Of a stretch of DNA of 64,000 nt, positions 7,250 through 16,384 are shown in pieces. Position numbers and translations under genes: made by a program. The DNA lies in the NCBI GenBank assembly GCA_951813615.1, contig OX638377.1:4614599-4678598 (forward strand). The letters are read 5' to 3'. The notes under the pieces are model-generated. The model did not search any database. It saw only the letters and a list, made by a program, of their open reading frames with translations, and was not told the origin of the DNA. Source of the DNA: an uncultured Latescibacterota bacterium (lineage in GTDB: Bacteria; Latescibacterota; UBA2968; UBA8231). Numbering within the stretch: position 1 is the stretch's first letter; every line of letters starts with the position of its first letter.

Positions 7250-9569
7250 ACCCCGAGAATGGCCGGATAGCATTTACCGCAGCAGCGTCAGTTTGCGCGT
7301 CAAGACAACCTCGTCCGTCACCAGCCTGTAAAGCACTGGCCAGAGGGTGTCCTGCGGCGTCCTGACCGTCCCAGCGGAGGCGGTGGTAGCCAGCTTGCTG
7401 CGGCCCTTGGTGGAGGACTGCCACCAGTTGCCCGGTCAGGGTGAAGACCTCTAGGCGTGTCGGACCCGGTTCCAGCAAGAAGTAGGACAGGATCGTCTGG
7501 CTGTTGAATGGATTGGGCGCGTTTTGCGCCAACTGGGGACTGTCGGGCAGGCCCACCAGCTTGCCACGCCCCCCAAAAGTGCCGAGTATACTAGCCAAGG
7601 GGTCCTCTTGCCCGGTAGCGGTAAAGGTCACCGGCTCCAGCCCCTCGACAGTGGCCTCCACCGTGTTCGTCCCCAGCTCTCTGCCCAGCGTCAGCCAGGT
7701 CCTGGCACGGCCGCTGACATCGGTGGTGGCCGTGCCAGCCAACAGTGTCCCCCCGCCAGTGGTAACAGAAAACGACACGACCACCTCGGCCATCGCTGCA
7801 CCATCTTCATCCGACACGAAAACCACAAACGGCTCGGCCAATAGTGTGCCAGCCGTACCTTCTTGGTCATCGCCGCAGACCTTCGTCATGCTATGGGGCG
7901 TTGCCTGCTCGGTGGCGGTAGCGGTAAAGGTCTCTGACTCCTCCCCCACGGTCGCCTCCACGGTGTTCGTCCCCGGCTCACTGCCCAGCGTCAGCCTGAT
8001 AGCGGCACGGCCATTGGCATCGGTAGTGGCTGTAGTGGATGACTTGGATGACTCAATAGTACAAGGGTTGGAATCGCTGGTGGAGGACGACAGCAGCCCC
8101 CCGCCAGCGGTGACCGAAAAGGAGACGACCACCCCGGCAACCGCCTCACCATCCTCATCCAACGCTAAAACCACAAACGGCTCGGCCAGTTGTGTGCTGG
8201 CCGAGCCTTCTTGTTCATCGCCGGAAACCTTCTCCAGACTGTGGGGAGTTGCGTGCCCAACAGCGGTAAAGGTCACGGATTCAAGCCCCTTAACGATGGC
8301 CGAAACGGTATTTGTCCCCGGCTCGCTGCCCAGCGTCAGCGTGGTAGCAGCTTGGCCATTGTCATCAGTGGTAGCAGTGGTGGCCGATAGCGTCCCCCCA
8401 CCAGCGGTCACCGCAAACGTGACCTGAGCCCCTTCGAGAAGATCGCCGTTTTGATCCCTCACGGTAACGACAAACGGCTCGTCCAATACAGTGCCAGCCG
8501 GTCCCTGTTGGTCCTCGCCAGAGGTTTCCAGCGTCTGGGGAGGCAAGACCGTAGAAACCTGCACCGTTTTTTCCGGTGGATTGTCCCTCTGTTGCGCCGA
8601 TGTTTCAACGGTCGCAGTCCCACTGACCGATTGGCTACCGTGCGTCGCGGTGACCGTGTATGAACCGGAGGCATCGCTCCCAACACTCAGCGTAGTACTT
8701 GCCTGTCCGTTGCTATCCGTTGTTGCGCTTGTGGAATTCAGCGACGCAGTCCCATCGTCTGGACTAACGCTAAACGTTACTGTTTCCCCTTGCGCGGGGC
8801 TTCCATCCTCCCGCACCTGAACAGTAAACCCCATGCCCCCACCGGGCGCGATGGGCCAAGGGCTATGTGTCATAACCATGGTGAATCCCGCTGGTGGCGG
8901 TGTTGTTTCAACGGTCGCAGTCCCACTGACCGATTGGCTACCGTGCGTCGCGGTGACCGTGTAGGAGCCAGAGGCACTGCTCCCAAGAGTCAGCGTAGTA
9001 CTCGCCTGCCCGTTACTACCAGTCGTTGCGCTTGTGGAATTCAGCGACGCAGCCCCATCGTCTGGACTAACGCTAAACGTTACTGTCTCCCCTTGCGCGG
9101 GGCTTCCATCCTCCCGCACCTGAACAGTAAACGTAAACGAATCGCCAGGCACACCAGTCCAAGTAGTAGTGGAAACCGCAGATATAGAGAATTCTGGATC
9201 TGGGTCTGTTGTTTCAACGGTCACAGTCCCGCTGACCGATTGGCTACCGCGCGTTGCGGTGACCGTGTATGAACCGGAGGCATCGCTCCCAACACTCAGC
9301 GTAGTACGTACTTTTCCGTCACTATCCGTTGTTGAACTTGTGGGATTCAGTGACGCAGTCCCATCGTCTGGACTAATGCTCCAGGTTACTGTTTCCCCTT
9401 CTACAGGGTTGTTATCCTCCTTGACCTGAACAGTAATCCCCACACCCCCACCGGGCGCGATGGGCCAAGGACTCGTTGTCATAACCATGGTGAATCCTGC
9501 TACTGCCTCCAATGGAGTCAACACACAAATCAGAAGCGACAAGATGAAACCAATTAGTTGCTTTTTCAT
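7242..9569 (-). CDS. Secreted Big-1/invasin-type Ig-repeat protein with C-terminal FlgD-like domain, frameshifted at its end
   Basis: 775 residues as read. A signal peptide (MKKQLIGFILSLLICVLTPL, cleavage near AVAG) is followed by three highly similar repeats of about 100 residues (motifs EGETVTWSISPDDGTASLN, GSYTVTATRGSQSVSG). Three Big-1-like repeats follow (AEPFVVxVxDEDG, GTNTVEATV). The C-terminal NAPNPFNSQTILSY begins a FlgD-like/T9SS sorting domain. After HPLAS the frame shifts; the next frame on the same strand encodes LYRLVTDEVVLTRKLTLLR and stops at 7274-7276, the expected ending. So a small indel near 7335-7345 replaced the last 20 residues with an unrelated tail. Likely a surface adhesin or structural protein. 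Confidence 0.8.
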   Translation of the reverse strand: MKKQLIGFILSLLICVLTPLEAVAGFTMVMTTSPWPIAPGGGVGITVQVKEDNNPVEGETVTWSISPDDGTASLNPTSSTTDSDGKVRTTLSVGSDASGSYTVTATRGSQSVSGTVTVETTDPDPEFSISAVSTTTWTGVPGDSFTFTVQVREDGSPAQGETVTFSVSPDDGAASLNSTSATTGSNGQASTTLTLGSSASGSYTVTATHGSQSVSGTATVETTPPPAGFTMVMTHSPWPIAPGGGMGFTVQVREDGSPAQGETVTFSVSPDDGTASLNSTSATTDSNGQASTTLSVGSDASGSYTVTATHGSQSVSGTATVETSAQQRDNPPEKTVQVSTVLPPQTLETSGEDQQGPAGTVLDEPFVVTVRDQNGDLLEGAQVTFAVTAGGGTLSATTATTDDNGQAATTLTLGSEPGTNTVSAIVKGLESVTFTAVGHATPHSLEKVSGDEQEGSASTQLAEPFVVLALDEDGEAVAGVVVSFSVTAGGGLLSSSTSDSNPCTIESSKSSTTATTDANGRAAIRLTLGSEPGTNTVEATVGEESETFTATATEQATPHSMTKVCGDDQEGTAGTLLAEPFVVFVSDEDGAAMAEVVVSFSVTTGGGTLLAGTATTDVSGRARTWLTLGRELGTNTVEATVEGLEPVTFTATGQEDPLASILGTFGGRGKLVGLPDSPQLAQNAPNPFNSQTILSYFLLEPGPTRLEVFTLTGQLVAVLHQGPQQAGYHRLRWDGQDAAGHPLASALQAGDGRGCLDAQTDAAAVNAIRPFSGFI
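8598..9370 (-). repeat. Three near-identical DNA repeats inside the Ig-like gene
   Basis: Blocks beginning around 8598, 8907 and 9208 share long stretches, for example CCCACTGACCGATTGGCTAC and the following TGCGTCGCGGTGACCGTGTA, at a period of about 300 bp. The repeats keep the reading frame and equal one Ig-like domain each. High DNA identity points to recent duplication or gene conversion. Confidence 0.8.
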
Positions 9570-9710
9570 TGTCCTAACCTCAAGCTATCGACATACATTT
9601 GGGGGGCATTCATATTCATCTCCTCGGGATTGAAAATGTTAGGTCAAAAGATCATCAAGGCCATAACTACTAATTCCGTAAATCATGGTTGCCTTGAGCT
9701 TGGCGATCAT

Positions 9711-9727
9711 CTTATCCCGAACTCACG
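9711..9727. repeat. Right copy of 17-bp inverted repeat
   Basis: CTTATCCCGAACTCACG, the exact inverse of 6957-6973. It lies in the 246-bp gap between the start of the Ig-like gene and the ABC exporter, in which I see no gene. Confidence 0.5.
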
Positions 9728-9815
9728 CTAGTTTAAGAAAAGGATACTGTGGAGGCAAAATCGGGGTGGTGATTGTGCACGTTCGTGCATTAATTGAAAT
9801 AGCGGTGACTTAAAC

Positions 9816-11624
9816 GTGAATCAAAACGCCCCCAACATCCACCCCCGCGAAGTGCGTCAGGCCCTCATGTGGTTCGCTGGCATCCTGTGGCGCGGCGCAC
9901 CCACGGCCATGCTCCTAAACGTCAGCGGGCGGTTCATAGCGGCTCTGTTGCCGGCCGGACGCATCCTGTTGATCAAGGAGCTCGTCGATGCAGTCCACGC
10001 CGCCTTTGGCCAAGGCGAGGACCAGTTTATCGCCGTGGCCCCCCTGTTGGCCGGTTTGGCTGGCTTGCGGATGTTGGAGGCCGTACTGAATGCGGTGCAG
10101 GACCACGCGGCCGCAGCCATACGGGAACAGACTAGCTGGAAGCTACAAGAGCGGGTCCTCGACCGAGCGGCCACCGTGGGGTTGGACGCATTTGAGCACC
10201 GAGAATTTTTCGACCGTATGCAGCGGGCGCGGCAGGCCGCGTACTTCCGTGCCTACGGCATCTTCCGCGACGCCACAGCCGTGCTCGAAGGTTTTGTCGT
10301 CCTGTGCTCCCTAATCGCGCTGTTTGCCACCGGGCACTGGTCGATCCCACTAGTGCTCTTTTTGGGCACGGCCCCGGTTTTCTACACCCAAATCCGGCGG
10401 GGCCGCGAAATCTACGCGCTCTTTTACCAGCAGACGCCCGAACAACGCCGCGCCGAGTACTTGGTCGAGCTGATGACCGACCGCGACGCGGCCAAGGAAG
10501 TCCGGCTCTACGGGCTAGGCGATCTCCTCGTCCGCACTTGGGAAGAGGTGGCACAAACGCTCCGGCAGCAGCGCCTGCGGCTGACCTTGCGCCAGCAGCG
10601 CTACATGTCCGGCGGGCGGCTGAGCGGCATCACTTCGGCGCTCTTATCGCTGGTCATCTTGCTCTATCAAGCCACGTACGGTGCCCTAACGTTGGGAGGG
10701 TTTTTCGCCCTCGCCGAGGCCATCACGCGCTTCCAAGGCACGCTCTTCCAACTGCTGCGCCAGATGGGCGATGTCTTTGAGCAAACGCTCCACATCCGCG
10801 ACTTGCGCGACTTCGTCGAATCGCCCCCCGAGCCAGAGGGCCAAACAGCCCTACCGAGCACACCGCTAGACATCGCGATTGAAGACGCGGGGTTTGCCTA
10901 TGGCGACGGGCCGCCCGTGCTCAGCGGGGTCAATCTGCGGCTTAGGCCGGGGGAAAAACTCGCGCTGGTGGGCGAAAACGGGGCCGGCAAGACGACCCTA
11001 ATTAAACTGCTCTTAGGGCTATACCAGCCGAGCGCAGGGCGCCTCCTCTACAACGGAGTGGACGGCCGCGAAATCGACCCACAGGTCTTGCGGCAGCGCT
11101 GCGCTGCGGTCTTCCAAGACTTCGTGCAATACCAGCGCACTGTGCGCGAAAACATCGGCTATGGCCAGGCCGAGGCCCTCGCCAATCAGGCCCGGGTGGA
11201 GCGGGCCGCAACCGCAGGTGGCAGTGCCCTGATGATCGATTCTCTGGCCGAGCGCTACAACACCACGCTAGGCCGCTACTTCGAGGGCGGGCAGGATCTG
11301 TCGCGCGGCCAGTGGCAAAAGCTGGCCCTGTCGCGCGCGTACTTCCGCGACGCCCAAATCCTCGTGTTCGACGAGCCGACCGCGGCCCTCGACCCGCGCG
11401 CCGAGTTAGAGGTCTTTCGCCAATTTTTGGCCCTGAGCGAGGGCAAGTCCGCCGTCTTTGTCTCGCACCGCATGGCCTCGGCGCGGGTGGCCGACCGGAT
11501 CTTGGTCCTGAGCCAAGGCCGGGTGTTGGAGGAAGGGACGCACACCGAGCTGATGCAGCGCCGAGGGGAATATGCGCGCATGTTTTTCCTGCAGGCGCAG
11601 TGGTATCAACAGGAGGCCCCGTGA
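9816..11624 (+). CDS. ABC exporter, fused membrane and ATP-binding subunit A
   Basis: 602 residues. A type IV (type I exporter) membrane domain of six helices occupies residues 1-330. The nucleotide-binding domain has Walker A GENGAGKTTL, signature LSRGQWQKLALSRA, Walker B ILVFDEPTAALD and H-loop VSHR. The GTG at 9816 has only a poor ribosome-binding site; a start slightly further in is possible. The partner gene begins within the stop codon, so the pair very likely makes a heterodimeric exporter at the inner membrane. Substrate (lipid, peptide or drug) is not shown by the sequence. Confidence 0.85.
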   Translation: MNQNAPNIHPREVRQALMWFAGILWRGAPTAMLLNVSGRFIAALLPAGRILLIKELVDAVHAAFGQGEDQFIAVAPLLAGLAGLRMLEAVLNAVQDHAAAAIREQTSWKLQERVLDRAATVGLDAFEHREFFDRMQRARQAAYFRAYGIFRDATAVLEGFVVLCSLIALFATGHWSIPLVLFLGTAPVFYTQIRRGREIYALFYQQTPEQRRAEYLVELMTDRDAAKEVRLYGLGDLLVRTWEEVAQTLRQQRLRLTLRQQRYMSGGRLSGITSALLSLVILLYQATYGALTLGGFFALAEAITRFQGTLFQLLRQMGDVFEQTLHIRDLRDFVESPPEPEGQTALPSTPLDIAIEDAGFAYGDGPPVLSGVNLRLRPGEKLALVGENGAGKTTLIKLLLGLYQPSAGRLLYNGVDGREIDPQVLRQRCAAVFQDFVQYQRTVRENIGYGQAEALANQARVERAATAGGSALMIDSLAERYNTTLGRYFEGGQDLSRGQWQKLALSRAYFRDAQILVFDEPTAALDPRAELEVFRQFLALSEGKSAVFVSHRMASARVADRILVLSQGRVLEEGTHTELMQRRGEYARMFFLQAQWYQQEAP

Positions 11625-13396
11625 AGCGACTGAGCGCGGTACGCCTTTTGCCCAAGCTCCTCAAGGAAGTGCTGCGCGTCCACCCCTGGGGAATGGGTGG
11701 GCTGACCATCATCGTGCTGATCGGCTCGCTGCTGCCAGCCGTAGAGTTGTGGCTCACCGGGCGGATCGTCGATCAGCTCGCCGCCGTGTTGGGCGGTGGC
11801 CGAGCGGCTTTTTTGCAGGTCTTGCCCTGGGTCGGCGGCTTTTTTGCCACGCTCTTCATCTACATGCTGCTCGATATGGCGCGGGCGGTTTTGCAGGCAG
11901 ATGTCCAAGATAGAGTCGGCGTGCGCTTGCAGCGGCAAGTCGTGGACAAGGTGCAGCAGGTCGAACTGGTCCACTTCGAGCATCCCGCGTTTTACGACGC
12001 GCTCAAGCGGGCCAACGAGGACCTGAGCGGCCGGCTCCTCAGCCTGCTCAACGTGGTGCTAGACACGGCCGGGGCGCTGGGGGGGATGGTCGCGGTCGTA
12101 GGGGTGCTGCTGACCGGGCACTGGGCCTTGGGCCCGCTGGCGTTGATCTGCTCGGCCCCGGGGGTGTGGGTGATGATGCAGATCAGCAAAAAGACGCACT
12201 ACATCTATCGCGAGCGCACGCCGCAATACCGCGAGACATCCTATTTCCGCGAACTGCTGACCGAGCGCGAACAGGCCATGGAGGTGCGGCTCTTCACCCT
12301 GCGCAACCACTTGCTCGACACGTGGCGCGAGAAAGCCGTCGCGCTGGCCACGGAGCGCCGCGGGCTGGAGGCCAAACGGGCTTGGCTCGGCGGACTGACC
12401 TCCAGCATCGAGGGCTGGGGATACGTGGGCTGCCTGACGATCCTCGTCTGGTTGGTCGCCGGCGCACAGCTAACCATCGGCCAGTACGGCATGTTGGCGC
12501 GGGCTGTGCAGCAGTTTTCTTGGCAACTCGGCGGGATCATGCGCTCCTTGAACACCCTGCACGAGGAGTCGCTCTATCTAGGGGATCTCTACGAATTTCT
12601 CGATCTGACGGCACCCCAAGCATCCCCAGGAGCTGCGGACACAGGTCAAGACCTAAGAAACCTGCCGCTGCGCTTTGAGCAGGTGTCCTTCCACTATCCA
12701 GACGGCGATCTCGTGCTCGCGGGCATCGACCTAGAGATCCAGCCGGGCGAGCGCATCGCGCTAGTCGGCGAAAACGGGGCCGGCAAGACGACCTTGGTCA
12801 AACTAATGATGGGACTGTACCAGCCGACAGGAGGACAGGTCTTGCTCGGGGACGAGCCGCTTTTGGCCTATCCCCAAGAGCGAGTCAGGCAGCTCTTTGC
12901 CGCGGTCTTCCAAGATTTTGTGCGCTTCCAATTTCCCGTACGCGACAACATCGCCTTTGGGGCGCTGGGGGCAGGGGTTTCTGTCGAGCTAGCGGCCGAG
13001 CTAGCGGGTGCAGCGCCGTTTATCGCCGAGTTGCCCGGCCAGTACGAAGCTCTGTTGGGCAAGGAGCTAGGGGGTGCTGACTTATCTACGGGTGAGTGGC
13101 AGAAGCTGGCCACGGCCCGGGCGCTGGTGCGAGCGGCCGAGTTCGTGGTGCTGGATGAACCGACAGCCGCGCTCGATCCCAAGGCCGAGGCCGAAGTCTA
13201 TCGGCGCTTCGGGGAGATGACCAAGGGCAAGGCTTCGGTGATGATCTCGCACCGGCTGGGCGCGGCCCGCGCCGCCGACCGAATCCTCGTGCTCAAAGGC
13301 GGACAGATCGTCGAGCAAGGAACGCACGAAGCCCTGATGCGGCAAGGCGGAGAGTACAGCCGCTTGTTTAGCCTACAAGCGCAGTGGTACGAATAA
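11621..13396 (+). CDS. ABC exporter, fused membrane and ATP-binding subunit B
   Basis: 591 residues from GTG at 11621, overlapping the previous TGA by 4 bases (GTGA) and preceded by AGGAGG; translational coupling is likely. The frame is open further upstream but only as an overlap with subunit A. Membrane domain of six helices, then Walker A GENGAGKTTL, a changed signature LSTGEWQKLATARA (LSGGQ to LSTGE), Walker B FVVLDEPTAALD and ISHR. The degenerate signature fits a heterodimer with one weak ATP site, though which composite site is affected needs a structural check. The 3-prime end is 3 bp from a convergent RRM gene. Confidence 0.85.
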   Translation: MKRLSAVRLLPKLLKEVLRVHPWGMGGLTIIVLIGSLLPAVELWLTGRIVDQLAAVLGGGRAAFLQVLPWVGGFFATLFIYMLLDMARAVLQADVQDRVGVRLQRQVVDKVQQVELVHFEHPAFYDALKRANEDLSGRLLSLLNVVLDTAGALGGMVAVVGVLLTGHWALGPLALICSAPGVWVMMQISKKTHYIYRERTPQYRETSYFRELLTEREQAMEVRLFTLRNHLLDTWREKAVALATERRGLEAKRAWLGGLTSSIEGWGYVGCLTILVWLVAGAQLTIGQYGMLARAVQQFSWQLGGIMRSLNTLHEESLYLGDLYEFLDLTAPQASPGAADTGQDLRNLPLRFEQVSFHYPDGDLVLAGIDLEIQPGERIALVGENGAGKTTLVKLMMGLYQPTGGQVLLGDEPLLAYPQERVRQLFAAVFQDFVRFQFPVRDNIAFGALGAGVSVELAAELAGAAPFIAELPGQYEALLGKELGGADLSTGEWQKLATARALVRAAEFVVLDEPTAALDPKAEAEVYRRFGEMTKGKASVMISHRLGAARAADRILVLKGGQIVEQGTHEALMRQGGEYSRLFSLQAQWYE

Positions 13397-13399
13397 GAG

Positions 13400-13669
13400 C
13401 TAGCGCCGTCGGCCCCGGCGGGGCCGGCCGCGCGGGCGCGAGGAGGGGCGGTCGGCCATTTCCTGGACGACCATGTCAAGGCCCTTGAGATTTTGCCCGT
13501 TGAGCATGTCGATGGCCTCGCGGGCCGCGGCCTTGCTGGGCATGTCGATTTGGCCCCAGCGGCGACGTGGATCAATAGTAGCAGCAGCAACGGCCCCGAA
13601 CAGTTCGAACAGCGTGCGGAGGTCGTCCTCGGTGACTTCAGTAGCTAGATTATCTACGCGAATCTTCAT
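13400..13669 (-). CDS. Small RRM RNA-binding protein
   Basis: 89 residues: one RNA recognition motif with RNP2-like IRVDNLA at the N-terminus and a reduced RNP1 (RRWGQIDMPS, lacking the usual aromatic pair), followed by an arginine-rich tail RPRGRPRRGRRR. It resembles the short Rbp proteins of bacteria. It sits directly downstream of the cold-shock gene and its terminator, suggesting that both RNA-binding proteins serve related stress functions. The weak RNP1 may mean altered RNA affinity. Confidence 0.8.
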   Translation of the reverse strand: MKIRVDNLATEVTEDDLRTLFELFGAVAAATIDPRRRWGQIDMPSKAAAREAIDMLNGQNLKGLDMVVQEMADRPSSRPRGRPRRGRRR

Positions 13670-13685
13670 CTAAACTCCAAAAATA

Positions 13686-13722
13686 AAAAAGGAGGTGATG
13701 CAATGTACATCACCCCCTTTTA
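13686..13722 (-). terminator. Rho-independent terminator downstream of the cold-shock gene
   Basis: On the minus strand AAAGGGGGTGAT pairs with ATCACCTCCTTT (one G-U) around a 9-base loop, followed by a T-rich tract. It is placed 20 bp after the cold-shock stop codon and 17 bp before the RRM start, so it separates the two transcripts or attenuates read-through. Confidence 0.75.
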
Positions 13723-13741
13723 TACTAATTAAGGGCTAGGC

Positions 13742-13951
13742 TTAAAGTGGTGTGACGCCCTCAGCCGCTGGGCCTTTCTTGCCTTGGACGACTTCAAACT
13801 CCACCTGCTGTCCGTCGGACAAAGTGCGGAAACCCTCGGCCTGAATCGCGCTGTGGTGGACGAAAACATCTTCGCCGTTCTCGCGCTCGATAAATCCAAA
13901 GCCCTTCGCGTCGTTGAACCATTTTACGGTTCCCTTCTCGCGATCTGCCAT
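13742..13951 (-). CDS. Cold-shock protein, CspA family
   Basis: 69 residues, the family's normal length. It contains KGTVKWFNDAKGFGFIER with RNP1 (KGFGFI) and DVFVHHSAI with RNP2 (VFVHH), the nucleic-acid-binding face of the cold-shock fold. Acts as a single-strand RNA/DNA chaperone in the cytoplasm. The 5-prime leader carries three short hairpins (see 14006-14071) and a terminator follows the gene. Confidence 0.95.
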   Translation of the reverse strand: MADREKGTVKWFNDAKGFGFIERENGEDVFVHHSAIQAEGFRTLSDGQQVEFEVVQGKKGPAAEGVTPL

Positions 13952-14005
13952 ACGTAAAATCCTTTTGCAATGTGCGGTTAGAGCAGAACGTGCGAATAAC
14001 TCTGA

Positions 14006-14071
14006 GTAGGAATCTACTGCTTCAGGCTTTTCGGTAGGAAAACTACATCAGGCCCGGGGGTAGGAATCTAC
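14006..14071 (-). promoter_or_regulatory. Three tandem mini-hairpins in the cold-shock gene leader
   Basis: GTAGGAATCTAC occurs at 14006-14017 and 14060-14071, and a variant GTAGGAAAACTAC at 14034-14046, spaced 26-28 bp. In the cold-shock mRNA each would fold as GUAG-loop-CUAC. They lie 55-120 bases before the start codon. Leaders of cold-shock genes are known thermosensors in other bacteria; this particular arrangement is not one I recognise. The rest of the 13952-14338 gap shows no gene. Confidence 0.4.
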
Positions 14072-14338
14072 GCGAATCCGAACGACTGCCAACGTGGTTC
14101 ATGAACGCCCCTACAACTATTGCAGAGACAGACGATTGCGGTAAATATAGTCAATCTCAGCCACAACACAAGGAACTAATTTGCCTGCCGCCGGACCGCC
14201 TAAGCCATCCTTCTCCTTCTCTCCTTGGTTTGGAGTTGGCACTGCGGCCTCTATATTAAAGGAATTCAAAGGGATAGACGGCCCCCAATCCCGTTTTATC
14301 CCGTCCATCCACATCGCACCAATGGAGATAAACGGCCC

Positions 14339-15052
14339 ATGAGCGCAACCGGACCGGGGTTTGCCACCGAAGATTTGAGCCTCTTAGCACGAATACAGCG
14401 CGTGTTTTACGCGCCGCGCACGGCTTTTGCCGCGGTGCGCGGTCAAGAAAGTGTGCACGACTGGTTGCTGCCAGTCCTCTTGGTTTGCGCGGTGGGAGTT
14501 GGCTCCTACAACCTAACCCTCGACGCAGGAGCACCGGCCGTCCAGGAGCAGCTAGAGAGCCTAGACGAGGCCGAACGGCAGCAAGCAGAGGCACTCCAAG
14601 CGCATGGCTGGATGGTGGTCCCGGTGGGACTTTTTTTCTCACTAGTCGTGGTCGGAGGCGTGCTTTTGCTGCTGGCGCGCTCCGCTTTCCAAGCCGAGGT
14701 CAATTATCGGCAAATGCTGGTAGTCAAAGCGTATGCGCTGTTGGTGGTCGGCGTCGAGTGGGTGATCCGCGTGGTGCTGGTGCTGGCGACGGGCGACCTT
14801 GGGGCGCATCTGGGGCTGGGGGCCCTGCTGTCCGAAGAGGCCGCAGCCACGCTTGGCGGCCGGATCCTTACGGCCCTCAATCCCTTTGACCTGTGGCAAA
14901 TTGGGATCATGGGCGTCGGGTTGAGTGCGCTGGCCGACGCGCCCGTGCGCAAGGCGAGCCTCTCACTTGGGCTTCTGTGGCTACTCTGGATATTCGGCGG
15001 CGTCTTCATCGAGACTATCAGCCAAAGCGCACTCCCGCCACCCTCTGAATAA
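14339..15052 (+). CDS. Yip1-domain-like integral membrane protein
   Basis: 237 residues from the ATG at 14339 (GGAGA upstream); an in-frame earlier ATG at 14225 adds a low-complexity leader without family resemblance. A cytoplasmic N-terminus (LLARIQRVFYAPRTAFAAV) is followed by about five hydrophobic segments at roughly 45-60, 95-112, 130-150, 185-205 and 212-230. The pattern RVFYAPRxAFxAV...LLPVLLV is typical of bacterial Yip1 family membrane proteins of unknown function. The last helix precedes a short tail. Confidence 0.65.
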   Translation: MSATGPGFATEDLSLLARIQRVFYAPRTAFAAVRGQESVHDWLLPVLLVCAVGVGSYNLTLDAGAPAVQEQLESLDEAERQQAEALQAHGWMVVPVGLFFSLVVVGGVLLLLARSAFQAEVNYRQMLVVKAYALLVVGVEWVIRVVLVLATGDLGAHLGLGALLSEEAAATLGGRILTALNPFDLWQIGIMGVGLSALADAPVRKASLSLGLLWLLWIFGGVFIETISQSALPPPSE

Positions 15053-15100
15053 ACCTCTGGGCGCAAATGCGCCGCTCCTAAGCGTTGCGCGGGATCGCAC

Positions 15101-16351
15101 ATGCCTAAACATGGAGTCAATGCGGTCGTAGCGGCCTTTGCGACCTTCATCTATCCCACTGCGGTCCGAGGAGACGGAGGCCCCTTGCTCGAATCCTTGT
15201 TGCGCCCCAATCCCATCTGTGCGCCCGTGCTCGCGGCCGCGGCCAAGCACGAAGTGCAGATCCTCTACACGCAAATCGACCGCGACGCCGACAACCGGCC
15301 GCACTTTACCCGACACGAATACCGCGTCGATCCGCAGGATTATTTCTATCCGGCCAGCGCGATCAAGCTAGCGGGTGCCCTGCTGGCGTTGGAAAAGCTC
15401 AATCAACTGGGCATTGCGGGCGTGGACCGCCATACGCCCGTCCGCATCGACAGCGCGTACAGCGGGCAGACCGCGGTGCACACAGATTCGACCGCACCGG
15501 ATGGACTGCCCACCATCGCCCACTACATCCGCAAACTCTTCGCCGTCAGCGACAACGACGCGTACAATCGGCTCTACGAGTTTGTGGGACAGCAGCGGAT
15601 GAACGAAGGGTTGTGGGAGAAAGGGTACCGAGATGTGCGCCTGACGCACCGACTCGCCATCGCCCGCTCGCCCAAGGAAAACCGGCATACAAATCCGCTG
15701 ACGTTCTACCGAGGCGACCAAGTCCTTTACCGGCAGCCGATGCTGGTCAATCCGCATACGTGGCACGCACCCGCGCCAATTCTCAAGGGCGCGGGACACG
15801 TCCAAAACGGGGCGTTGGTGGCCGCGCCCAAGGATTTCGCCGGGTCGAACTACATGTCAATAGAAGTGCTACAGGACCTACTCATGGCGGTGTTTTTCCC
15901 TGAGGAGTTGCCCGCCAAGCGGCGCTTCGACCTGCGGCCCGACGACTACCGCTTCCTCTACCGCGCCATGTCCATGTTGCCGCGCGAGTGTCCCTATCCC
16001 CAATACGACCCGGAAAAGTACTACGACAGCTACGTAAAATTCTTCCTGTTTGGCGACAACAAGGAACCCATGCCCGACTCAGTGCGGATTTTCAACAAGG
16101 TAGGGCTAGCCTATGGGTATGTGACGGACAATGCCTACGTCGTCGATTTCGAGCACGGGGTCGAGTTTTTGCTGACAGCCGTGGTGCTGGTAAACGAAAA
16201 CGGCATTTTTAACGACGGGATCTACGAGTACGACGAGGTGGGACTGCCGTTTTTAGCCGAACTAGGCCGGGTCATCTACGCGTACGAACTGGAGCGACAA
16301 CGAGCGCACCGACCGGATTTGAGCAAGTGGCGGATCAACTACGGGCCGTGA
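15101..16351 (+). CDS. Class A beta-lactamase-fold serine hydrolase
   Basis: 416 residues with an N-terminal hydrophobic segment that may be a signal peptide. Penicillin-recognising motifs are in the right order and spacing: SxxK at S86-K89 (PASAIKLAG), SDN at 150-152 (FAVSDNDAYNRLYE) and a KTG-like KVG at 333-335. At over 400 residues it is longer than class A beta-lactamases, with an insert between SDN and KVG, so a peptidase or esterase acting in the periplasm is as likely as antibiotic hydrolysis. No E166-type Omega-loop glutamate is obvious. Confidence 0.75.
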   Translation: MPKHGVNAVVAAFATFIYPTAVRGDGGPLLESLLRPNPICAPVLAAAAKHEVQILYTQIDRDADNRPHFTRHEYRVDPQDYFYPASAIKLAGALLALEKLNQLGIAGVDRHTPVRIDSAYSGQTAVHTDSTAPDGLPTIAHYIRKLFAVSDNDAYNRLYEFVGQQRMNEGLWEKGYRDVRLTHRLAIARSPKENRHTNPLTFYRGDQVLYRQPMLVNPHTWHAPAPILKGAGHVQNGALVAAPKDFAGSNYMSIEVLQDLLMAVFFPEELPAKRRFDLRPDDYRFLYRAMSMLPRECPYPQYDPEKYYDSYVKFFLFGDNKEPMPDSVRIFNKVGLAYGYVTDNAYVVDFEHGVEFLLTAVVLVNENGIFNDGIYEYDEVGLPFLAELGRVIYAYELERQRAHRPDLSKWRINYGP

Positions 16352-16384
16352 GGGGTAGCGAGATTCCGAACGCAGGGAGCGCTA

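Noticed and set aside
7504..8427. 307-codon plus-strand frame opposite the Ig-like gene
   Set aside because: Ser/Val/Pro-rich shadow of the repetitive minus-strand gene, without a domain of its own.
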